A program made the position numbers and the translations under genes. The notes beneath the pieces were generated by a model. The model saw only the letters and a program-made list of their open reading frames with translations, ran no database searches and was not told the origin of the DNA. Below are positions 50,825 through 58,509 of a DNA stretch of 64,000 nt, piece by piece (positions within the stretch are counted from its first letter, which is position 1; every line of letters begins with the position of its first letter). This DNA is from Neisseria chenwenguii (GTDB lineage: Bacteria > Pseudomonadota > Gammaproteobacteria > Burkholderiales > Neisseriaceae), in NCBI RefSeq assembly GCF_002216145.1, contig NZ_CP022278.1, forward strand, positions 930,001 to 994,000, written 5' to 3'.

Positions 50825-52985
50825 TAGTTATATCCTTCATCTGTAATCTGAAATAAGCTCCTGTACTAGACTGCAATGCAGCAAGTTTCAGACCGTTTCG
50901 CTCTGCAGCCTCCCCAGCAATAGCTAATCCAATACCAGTTCCTGATGGTTTTGTACTGAATTGCGGTTCAAAAATTACACCATCTTCAATCAGAACTGAG
51001 TCAATTCCAGGACCGGTATCACGAAAATCAACGTAGATCAGATTGTTATTTTCTGATTCTATATTCACTAGGATTCTTCTATCCTCTATTGAGGATCTTT
51101 CTTTCAGCCAGAATATACTGTTGTCAATCAGATTAGCAAAAATAGCCTGGATATCCTGCTGCCAGGTTAAAAAAGTCAAATCATCATTACCATTTATCTC
51201 AACCTGAATTTTGTTATCCTCCATATCTTGGCGGAATACATCAAAACATCCCTGAATTTCCTGTTTGATTCTTAATTCTTTAGGAGAGGTGCTTCTACCT
51301 GATGCTAAAGGATCCAATCGTTTAAACAGTTCAGAAAATGCTGCAGCATTTGATTCAACACCTTTGGCAATAGCAGCTATTTCATCGATATTCTTTTTAT
51401 CCCCAGTTTCCAACAATTTTTTCTGAAATCTGCTGATACGTGGTACCTCATTACGGAAGTAGTTTAGTGGTCTTCGGCCTTCATGCATGACAACTGTAAT
51501 GATTTTCCCCAATGTAGCCTGCCCCTGATAAGTGGCTACTGCACGACTAATTTCTTCAGCACTTTTTTCCTTACTCGTTTCCTCATTAGTAATTAATGTA
51601 ATGACTTCATCCGCCGCCTGCTCTTTCATGCCCTGACTAATTAGCTTTTTTCGTATTTGTTTTTTCAGCCCATCCAAGGAAAAAAGCTTCTCCAGTTCTT
51701 TTTCCACTTTAAGCGAGGATTTACTCAGACCAACCTTTCTTCTGTAACTGAACCTGCGCTCTTCAAGCTTACCAATCACTTCTTTTGTAATTTCTTTTAG
51801 CCGTTCATAAGACAAATTTTCCTGTAAGCCATCTCGGGCACTTTTTTCAATCAGGTTAGATTGTTCTTCAGATTGAATAAGTACATAGCCGATAACTTGG
51901 TTACTACCAATCCGCATAGAAGGGTTTTGAATACGCTGTTCATTTAACTTAAGCCAGTCAAACTCTGCATCGCCCAGAGGACGAATCCTGAATCCATTAC
52001 GATAAACACCTATGCCGTTGGATACATTGAGCAAATGAGCAGCCTGTCGTTTACCTACATAATTACCTGCTTCATCTCTTAAACCTCGTTGAATTAGCCT
52101 TTCTATTGATTCAGAATCTCGGTCATAAACCCGTATATCAAAAATCAAGTCACCACAAACGGTATCACGTCCAAGGTCTATGGTTATTTCCTCGTCAATA
52201 GTATTTTTTGCCTTTTGGAGAGAGTAAATGAATTTCCCCTTTCCGTCAGATGTAATTTTTCCTGTAATTTTATAATCAAACAGTTCAAAAATAGGATAAG
52301 ATTCAATTAGTTCGTTAACGTCAGGAATATCGGAGAAACCAGATATAATCAATCGGATTTCAAAGTTTTTATATTCTTCATTAATAATACTTTCTGCAGG
52401 AGTTGGGGAAATTAATTTTTTTAATTCAAACCTAAGTTTGTCAAATTGCTTCTTATTCCATTCTTCATAATTTGACGAATTTCCCTTTATTGTTAATGTT
52501 GTCCCTGAGTGTTCTTCAGAATGCTGATTCTCTACCAGAATTTCAACATCATCTAGATATTCTGAATGCTCAAAACTACTCCATTCAACAAAAACAATTG
52601 TTTTTTCACCAGTCTTGTCTACTGTTTCTAGTAAAAGATTTTCTCCGAGAACGGAAGCTGCATAACGTCCTATCCCTTTTCTTCCCTGCATAATTCGTCC
52701 AGCCGGACTGATTTTACGCTCAAGCTTATCCTTAGTGGACGGAACCATCCACTTATTGATTACCGTCTCCCGAGACATACCGTGACCCTGATCTTCAATA
52801 GTGATCTCATATTGCTTAAGGTCATCTTCTGCAGTGAACTTTATTACTACACAAGGAGAATCAGCGTCATACGCATTTTTTACCAACTCCACAACTGCAG
52901 CATAATTATCCTGTATAAGATCTCGACCGATTGTCAATAAATGTCGTCCAGCTGGTCTTATTTTGTATACTCCATTACTACTCAT
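50817..52985 (-). CDS. Dual GHKL ATPase: MORC/Hsp90-like N-terminus and histidine-kinase-like C-terminus
   Basis: A 722-residue protein starting MSSNGVYKIRPAGRHLLTIG at 52985; AAGGAG lies 8 bases upstream and the ATG overlaps the methyltransferase stop. The N-terminal ATPase has N-box ELVKNAYDADS, G1 IEDQGHGMSRE and G2 GRKGIGRYAASVLGE, as in MutL/Hsp90/MORC. A middle domain and a coiled coil lead to a second ATPase: H-box-like VVMHEGRRPLNYFRNEV (candidate phospho-His), N-box IFANLIDNSIFWL, G1 FRDTGPGID and G2 SGTGIGLAIAG. So it may be a sensor kinase with a built-in MORC-like clamp, signalling to the adjacent response regulator. Confidence 0.88.
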   Translation of the reverse strand: MSSNGVYKIRPAGRHLLTIGRDLIQDNYAAVVELVKNAYDADSPCVVIKFTAEDDLKQYEITIEDQGHGMSRETVINKWMVPSTKDKLERKISPAGRIMQGRKGIGRYAASVLGENLLLETVDKTGEKTIVFVEWSSFEHSEYLDDVEILVENQHSEEHSGTTLTIKGNSSNYEEWNKKQFDKLRFELKKLISPTPAESIINEEYKNFEIRLIISGFSDIPDVNELIESYPIFELFDYKITGKITSDGKGKFIYSLQKAKNTIDEEITIDLGRDTVCGDLIFDIRVYDRDSESIERLIQRGLRDEAGNYVGKRQAAHLLNVSNGIGVYRNGFRIRPLGDAEFDWLKLNEQRIQNPSMRIGSNQVIGYVLIQSEEQSNLIEKSARDGLQENLSYERLKEITKEVIGKLEERRFSYRRKVGLSKSSLKVEKELEKLFSLDGLKKQIRKKLISQGMKEQAADEVITLITNEETSKEKSAEEISRAVATYQGQATLGKIITVVMHEGRRPLNYFRNEVPRISRFQKKLLETGDKKNIDEIAAIAKGVESNAAAFSELFKRLDPLASGRSTSPKELRIKQEIQGCFDVFRQDMEDNKIQVEINGNDDLTFLTWQQDIQAIFANLIDNSIFWLKERSSIEDRRILVNIESENNNLIYVDFRDTGPGIDSVLIEDGVIFEPQFSTKPSGTGIGLAIAGEAAERNGLKLAALQSSTGAYFRLQMKDITNE

Positions 52986-54244
52986 ATCCATTTCTCCTTA
53001 AGCTTCTCGGCAATTTTTCTGGCCAATAGCACAGGAACCGCATTACCTATCTGCCGAAAAGCTGCAGCACGGCTTGGCTTTTCGGTGGCTCCTTCAAAAA
53101 AATAATCATCCGGAAAAGTTTGTAGTCTGGCTGCTTCTCTTGGGGTAATTGATCGGTTTTGTTTTATGTCGGGATGAATATAATAATGACCATCCTTTGA
53201 TAAATGAGCCAGTACAGTATGTGCAGCCGGTAAATCTGCAGCAACAACTTTAAACCTATCAACAAATGCAGTCCTGTTAGTATGGGTTTTTAAGTATTCG
53301 GGAAGCTCATCATATTCTAGTCGTTTTTTCTCTGTTATCCAAAGTTCAACAGCTTTTCTGTATATTTCCAGATCTCGCTTATTGTTAAAGCGGGCAGTAT
53401 GCCACGTTACAGGAAAACGGTTATTTTTAATGCCTGAATCATAAAGCCATTTCCCTTTGTAATTTTTTATATTACACGCCCGAATGTTTCCTTCACCGGC
53501 TTGCAAAGGGGGAAGATCATCAAATATCTCACTGACAGTCACTTTCGGATTCCAGATATCTGGTTCAGGATAAAAATCTGACTTTGCAGTTCTGCAGCCA
53601 ACTAGAATAATGCGTTTTCTGGCCTGCAACACCCCATAATTACTTGCATCAAGTATGCGATGCTCAGTTGCATATCCTGCTTCTTTAAATAGCCTACGCA
53701 TTTCATCAAAATACAACCGACCGCTTTGGTCTTTTGCAGACAGCAAACCCGTTACATTTTCAAAGATAAAGAATTTGGGTTTATAACGCCTCAAAAATTC
53801 AACATAGAAGATGTAAAGATAGTTTCGTTTATCTCCAATCATTTTATTAGCATCACACGCTCTACCAACTAAGGAGTAAGCTTGGCATGGTGGCCCTCCA
53901 ACAATCAAATCAAGAGTCTTATTTTTTAGTAAACCATCAATGGTAAGAAAAATATCCTCTAAAGATTCCTCAGATATTTCCCTATTGATTACCGATCTCA
54001 TAATTTCATTAGGAACAGAAGCATAAAAGTTATTCCTATTTATTTTTCCTGTCAGATAATCTTCATAGATACTTTCCTGTTGATTGGATTTTAGCCAGTG
54101 ATATGCTGAACGAGTGCGAAGAGTAAAACAAGCTGCTTTATCAGATTCTATATGAGCAATAGGCTCAAATCCAGCTTGAATAAAGCCTTCTGACAAACCT
54201 CCGGCTCCCGAAAACAAATCAAGAAAATATCGTTTTTTTAACAT
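52982..54244 (-). CDS. DNA (cytosine-5) methyltransferase
   Basis: A 420-residue C5-MTase with all key motifs: FLDLFSGAGGLSEGFIQAGF (I), GGPPCQAYSLVGR (IV, catalytic Cys), FIFENVTGLLS (VI), GVLQARKRIILVG (VIII), and RQIGNAVPVLLARKIA (X). The region between motifs VIII and IX is the target-recognition domain, so specificity cannot be read. First gene of a three-gene operon with the GHKL ATPase and response regulator. AT-rich relative to neighbours, indicating horizontal acquisition. No recognisable restriction endonuclease adjacent. Confidence 0.95.
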   Translation of the reverse strand: MLKKRYFLDLFSGAGGLSEGFIQAGFEPIAHIESDKAACFTLRTRSAYHWLKSNQQESIYEDYLTGKINRNNFYASVPNEIMRSVINREISEESLEDIFLTIDGLLKNKTLDLIVGGPPCQAYSLVGRACDANKMIGDKRNYLYIFYVEFLRRYKPKFFIFENVTGLLSAKDQSGRLYFDEMRRLFKEAGYATEHRILDASNYGVLQARKRIILVGCRTAKSDFYPEPDIWNPKVTVSEIFDDLPPLQAGEGNIRACNIKNYKGKWLYDSGIKNNRFPVTWHTARFNNKRDLEIYRKAVELWITEKKRLEYDELPEYLKTHTNRTAFVDRFKVVAADLPAAHTVLAHLSKDGHYYIHPDIKQNRSITPREAARLQTFPDDYFFEGATEKPSRAAAFRQIGNAVPVLLARKIAEKLKEKWI

Positions 54245-54620
54245 AAAACCACCTTATCTATCATTTCTTGCATAACATAAATCCGTTTTGTCTTCAGCTT
54301 TGAATAGGTAATAACCATTTCGAAACACAAAATTAGATAGGCAGCCTAATATTAGAGTAAGCAATCTAAAATGTATTTGTATATTGACCTACTTTATTGG
54401 CCACATTTTGATCCGATTATTGAGTTAGAAGATTATAGCAAATTAATAAATTCTCGAAAAAGTTAAACTAATCTACGGGCAGTAGCGTATTCGGGGATCG
54501 GGTTTGGTTTTGTATAAGATGATTCTTGGTATAGATACTAGCCGTCGGCCTATAATGCCAAACGGAATACAGCCACCAGATTGCCGAAACAATACCCGTA
54601 CTGTTTGTTCAGACGGCCTG
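54245..54620. other. Intergenic region between the methyltransferase and the relaxase
   Basis: AT-rich to about 54470, then GC-rich conjugation-module DNA begins. It should hold the promoter of the methyltransferase operon, but no clear -35/-10 pair was found by eye. A single DUS lies at about 54608-54620. Confidence 0.4.
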
Positions 54621-55766
54621 TCAGCGGTCGATGCCGTCGTCCCGCTGCGGACGGTAAACCGTTTCGGGTGCCGGTTGCGGTTTCGATACCGCCGCCGTCA
54701 TAACGGGCGGCTGTACCGGTTTCGTGTTTTGCGGATCGCGGGCGGCGGCTTCCACCGCTTTTCCGTACCGCTCAAATTCGGACGGATGGGCGGCGTAGTA
54801 GTCGTAAGCCTGTTGCGCCTTGGTCTCGAACGGTTGCGATGCGGTTTCTTTCGCCAGTTTGCTTACCAGACGGGCTTCCGTTTTATGCCCCATTTTGTAG
54901 AGTTCTTTGGCGATTTGTCCGTATTCTTCCAAGACCGCGCCGCGCGAGTGCAGGACTTTTTGCAGATAAGGGTGTGTCGGCCGCTCTCCCTGTCCGACGG
55001 CGGCAACCAGTTCCTGCGCGTGCTTCAGGGCGGTGTTGCTCCATTTGCCGCGTTCGCATATCGCTTTCACGGTGCTTTTTTCGGGTTTCTGCACGATGCC
55101 CCTGTGTACGCGCTTGGTGGCGGCGCACTCCACGCCTTCTTCGCGCAGCTTTTCGGCAAAGCGAACCCGCCACTCGAACAGGTCGTTTTTGCGCGGGTTG
55201 AGCCGCTGTCCCGTTTCGTCCCGCATCAGCACGCACAGGTGGACGTGGGGGTGTTCGGGTTCGCCCGGTTTTTCCGATTCATGATGTAGCGCAAAAACGT
55301 ATTGGTGGCCTTCAAACTGTTCTTCGGCAAATTTGCGGGCGGCGTTGAGGACGGCCTGCGGCGGCGTGCCTGCGGGCATCGACAGCACCACGTTTAGGGC
55401 TTCTTTGTGTTTGGATTCTTCGGTAATGCCCAGTTTCTTCCAGTCGTTGACCATTTGGTGCACGGCTTTTTTACCGTTCAGCTTTTCGCCGTCCTGCGTC
55501 TCGATTTGGATTTTGCCGTTGCGGGAAATGTAGTCGAGGTGGTTGCGTACCCCGCGCATTCCCTTCGAGCCGCCGCTGACGCGTTTCGGGATTTTGACCA
55601 TCACTTCGGGATGTTTCTTGGCGGCAGCGGTCAGATTAGTGACACCGCTGCCGGGTTTTAACGGTTTGGACGGTCTGCCTTTGCCGAAATAGACGGCTCC
55701 TTGGTTTTTGGCTTTGACGGCACGGGTTTTGTAACCCAAAAACCAGTCGTCGGTTTTTCTGCTCAT
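54621..55766 (-). CDS. Relaxase / mobilization nuclease (MOBP-like)
   Basis: A 381-residue relaxase that would nick oriT and lead DNA into the recipient. The start is ATG 55766 (MSRKTDDWFLGYKTRAVKAK) with AGGAG 9 bases upstream; the frame opens 6 codons earlier. It shows the motif I region RNHLDYISRNGK with a candidate catalytic Tyr, and the three-His metal motif EHPHVHLCVLMRD. Preceded by the MobC-like gene, as usual. The C-terminal tail is proline-rich. Confidence 0.88.
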   Translation of the reverse strand: MSRKTDDWFLGYKTRAVKAKNQGAVYFGKGRPSKPLKPGSGVTNLTAAAKKHPEVMVKIPKRVSGGSKGMRGVRNHLDYISRNGKIQIETQDGEKLNGKKAVHQMVNDWKKLGITEESKHKEALNVVLSMPAGTPPQAVLNAARKFAEEQFEGHQYVFALHHESEKPGEPEHPHVHLCVLMRDETGQRLNPRKNDLFEWRVRFAEKLREEGVECAATKRVHRGIVQKPEKSTVKAICERGKWSNTALKHAQELVAAVGQGERPTHPYLQKVLHSRGAVLEEYGQIAKELYKMGHKTEARLVSKLAKETASQPFETKAQQAYDYYAAHPSEFERYGKAVEAAARDPQNTKPVQPPVMTAAVSKPQPAPETVYRPQRDDGIDR

Positions 55767-55794
55767 GGCGGTTTGCTCCTGCATTCAAACAAAC

Positions 55795-55823
55795 AGGCCG
55801 TCTGAAATATTTTCAGACGGCCT
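55795..55823. repeat. Inverted DUS pair between mobC-like and relaxase genes
   Basis: AGGCCGTCTGAAATATTTTCAGACGG-type hairpin in the 63-base gap between the two genes; it may attenuate relaxase expression. Confidence 0.6.
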
Positions 55824-55829
55824 GTCGGG

Positions 55830-56351
55830 TTAACGCCCCCGTTTGCGGTTGGCCCGCAATACGCGGCCGACTTTTTCGGTATGTGTATCAATCAGGTTTT
55901 TCAATTCGACGATGTGCTGTGAGGTTAACGATGCCGGTTCGCCGAAATTCATCTTCTTGACCATTTGGTTCAGGTTGCGGCCGATACGCAGAAGCTGGTA
56001 ATTCGACGAATGCAGTTCTTCTGCTTCCTGTCCCAGCAGTACCGGGGTTTTATCTATGTATTCAAGCAGTATGGACAAGGCAACTGCATTCGGTGTCATA
56101 TGCTGGGCTTCAGCGGTTTGGTTCAACCAAGCGGCAACCTTGGGCGGCAGTTTGAGTTCCATACGCGTTTTGGCCTGTTTGGACGAATACTTGGGTATGT
56201 CCGTATCGCCTACCTTGTCTTCCGCCGCCTTCAGCAGCAAATCTCTGGCGAAATTGGAAACATTTGCGCTGCCGTATTTCTTTTCGGACAGGGTGCGCAG
56301 GTTTTCCATTGCGTTTTTGGGCAGGCCATATACTTTCAAAGATTTTGTCAT
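55830..56351 (-). CDS. MobC-like relaxosome accessory protein
   Basis: A 173-residue DNA-binding-type protein. The N-terminal part has a ribbon-helix-helix-like segment (TRMELKLPPKVAAWLNQTAE). The later motif LLRIGRNLNQMVKKMN matches the NLNQ signature of the MobC family, which assists relaxase at oriT. It lies directly upstream of the relaxase gene in the same direction. Confidence 0.78.
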   Translation of the reverse strand: MTKSLKVYGLPKNAMENLRTLSEKKYGSANVSNFARDLLLKAAEDKVGDTDIPKYSSKQAKTRMELKLPPKVAAWLNQTAEAQHMTPNAVALSILLEYIDKTPVLLGQEAEELHSSNYQLLRIGRNLNQMVKKMNFGEPASLTSQHIVELKNLIDTHTEKVGRVLRANRKRGR

Positions 56352-56424
56352 GCTGTTTGTTCCAAAATAAAACCCGGCAACATCTTGCCGGGGTTGGTCG
56401 GTATGGTTTCAGACGGCCTATTGT

Positions 56425-58134
56425 TCAGCGTTCGGCAAACAGTTCCTGCTGCTCAGGTGTTCTTTCCGGTTCGCCCTTTCCATTGATACGGCTGATTAGG
56501 TTTTCGTAAAAATTGACGCGTACCTGCAACTGCGTCTGTTCAGGCAGCCCCTTGGCCAACGCTTCCATGCCGCTTTCCATAAACCGGCCGAGTTTGCGGT
56601 CGGTATCGTTTCCTCCGGCCAACAACCGTTCATATTCCTGCTTGGCCGTTTGCAAGCGTTCGGACAGGCTCTTCGGCATATACAGGGTTGACAGTTCGGG
56701 ATATTCGGCCAATACGTTTTCCGGGGGCAATCGGCTTTTGTCCGGCTCTTCCGCCCCGTTACCGGCGGCCAGATACAGACGGTTGTTTACCGTTCTGTGG
56801 TGTACGTCTTTCACGGCTCCTTCCGGTGTGGCCGCGTCGGAAAAAGCACGGTTCATGCCGTATTCCGCCGCTTCCGGCCGGCGCACTTCCCAACGCCGGG
56901 CGGTATCGGACGGCACAACCCGGGCGTATTCGGCAAACCGCTCCGACGTACACAGGTGCGGCGCGGGCAGCACTTCCAAGGCTACGGCCGCAGCCTCTGG
57001 CGAACGTTGCGCCGAGTCGATGATTTTTTCCGAATAATGCTTTTCAGACGGCCTTTGCGGTTCTTGCCGTTCTGCTTCAAGCTGTCGGCGCAGGTAGTTG
57101 TTTACATTGATGTCGTCGCAATACGGAATATGCGGCGACAGCACCGCCTGAGCCTCAGCCAGATCTCGTGCCATTGCTTCAAATGCGGTTTGGCGCGGAT
57201 TTTTGTAACCGCTGCCGATGTAGTCTGAAGGTTTGATTTGCCCGTCACGCAATCTTTCGATATGGCGGGTAATGTCTGCCAACCGCTGCTGCGTCATCTC
57301 TGTGGTAATGCCGCTGCGTCTGCCGCTGTCTGTTTCCCGGCCGTATTCTGTCAAACCGGTATCGTCAATGCCGGCGGCGGCCAACCGCTCCCGCTGTTTT
57401 TCGATGGCCGCCGGCAGGCTTTCCACCGCCCTGAGCCAAGATGCTTTGAATGCCTTGAGGTCTTGCCCCTGCAAACCAAAGTCGGGCAAAGGCAGAAAAC
57501 TGCCGTATCCGTTTGCTTTGAGGTTTTCAGACGGGCTGTCCGTATTGGCAGCCTGCTTGTCGGCCGGCGACTGCTGTAAAATTTCCATACGGCTGCCTGC
57601 GGGTTTGACAGGCTCAAGGCTGTTTTCCTGTCGGTGCAGCGCGCGGATTTTGCCGTAGGTTTCCTTGAACAGAAGCCGCTGTTCGGGTGGGATACCCTGT
57701 ATATGGCTGTAACCGAATTCCTGTTTGTCTTCAAACCAAATGATGCGTGCCTTCTCCACGCCCTTCACAAAAAAGCGGTTCGGATACTTGCGCCATTGGC
57801 TGATTTCGCCCGATTCCAGCAGGGGCTTCAGGTATTCGGGAATCTTGGTGCCGGCCACCTTGTCGATTTTGTGCTGTTCTCGCTCAATAGCACGTTGCGT
57901 TTTTTCTATGCTTTCCTGCATAGACCGCAGGCCGTCGTTCTGCCGCTCCCAACGGTTCATGGTTGCCTGCCCGTTGCGTTTGTCGTTGAGCGGCTGGCCG
58001 TTGGCGGATTTCACATCATCGAAATGCGCTTGCAGGCGTTCGTCGAATGCAGCCTGCTTGTTGGCCAACGACCGCTGTAAAATTTCCATGCGGCGGCTGC
58101 CTGCGGGTTTGTCTTTGTCGTGTTCTTTTTCCAT
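56425..58134 (-). CDS. Large hypothetical protein of the conjugation module (569 aa)
   Basis: A mostly helical hydrophilic protein. The segment KPAGSRRMEILQRSLANKQA near the N-terminus is echoed as KPAGSRMEILQQSPADKQAA near residue 180, an internal duplication. Long helical stretches (ERQNDGLRSMQESIEKTQRA) suggest coiled coils. No enzymatic motif or signal peptide is seen. It lies between the primase and MobC genes; a relaxosome or DNA-processing role is a guess. Confidence 0.7.
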   Translation of the reverse strand: MEKEHDKDKPAGSRRMEILQRSLANKQAAFDERLQAHFDDVKSANGQPLNDKRNGQATMNRWERQNDGLRSMQESIEKTQRAIEREQHKIDKVAGTKIPEYLKPLLESGEISQWRKYPNRFFVKGVEKARIIWFEDKQEFGYSHIQGIPPEQRLLFKETYGKIRALHRQENSLEPVKPAGSRMEILQQSPADKQAANTDSPSENLKANGYGSFLPLPDFGLQGQDLKAFKASWLRAVESLPAAIEKQRERLAAAGIDDTGLTEYGRETDSGRRSGITTEMTQQRLADITRHIERLRDGQIKPSDYIGSGYKNPRQTAFEAMARDLAEAQAVLSPHIPYCDDINVNNYLRRQLEAERQEPQRPSEKHYSEKIIDSAQRSPEAAAVALEVLPAPHLCTSERFAEYARVVPSDTARRWEVRRPEAAEYGMNRAFSDAATPEGAVKDVHHRTVNNRLYLAAGNGAEEPDKSRLPPENVLAEYPELSTLYMPKSLSERLQTAKQEYERLLAGGNDTDRKLGRFMESGMEALAKGLPEQTQLQVRVNFYENLISRINGKGEPERTPEQQELFAER

Positions 58135-58229
58135 TGCTTACTCCCGGATAAAAAACAGCCCGAAGCACGGCGGCTTCGGGCATGGGCGGATTGTCGCAAC
58201 CGTTCAAATTTCGGTGGAACTTTCCGGAG

Positions 58230-58496
58230 TCATGATGTTTCTTTCCCGATATTCCGGTCTCCGGCCTTATCCGCCGCGTCCCTGCCGGCATATCGGATCC
58301 GGCTTCCTTCCGTCAATACGTAACGGCTTCCGTACACACGGATTTTCAGACGGCCTTCCGTCATTTTTTTCAAAACGCCGCAATACATCAGATAGTCGAT
58401 TTTGGACCGGCTGTTCAACGAATGCGTACACTTCAACACATGAATGCCTGCCCAGTGTTCAGGCCGGTTCGGATGCAGTCTTCTGCTGATACCCAT
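58230..58496 (-). CDS. Hypothetical protein (88 aa)
   Basis: Starts MGISRRLHPNRPEHWAGIHV at 58496 with GGAGAAG upstream, 13 bases after the primase stop. Basic; contains IDYLMYCGVLKKMTEGRLKI, which hints at a small winged or beta-rich domain. No family recognised. Confidence 0.6.
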   Translation of the reverse strand: MGISRRLHPNRPEHWAGIHVLKCTHSLNSRSKIDYLMYCGVLKKMTEGRLKIRVYGSRYVLTEGSRIRYAGRDAADKAGDRNIGKETS

Positions 58497-58509
58497 TAAT
58501 CTTCTCCTT

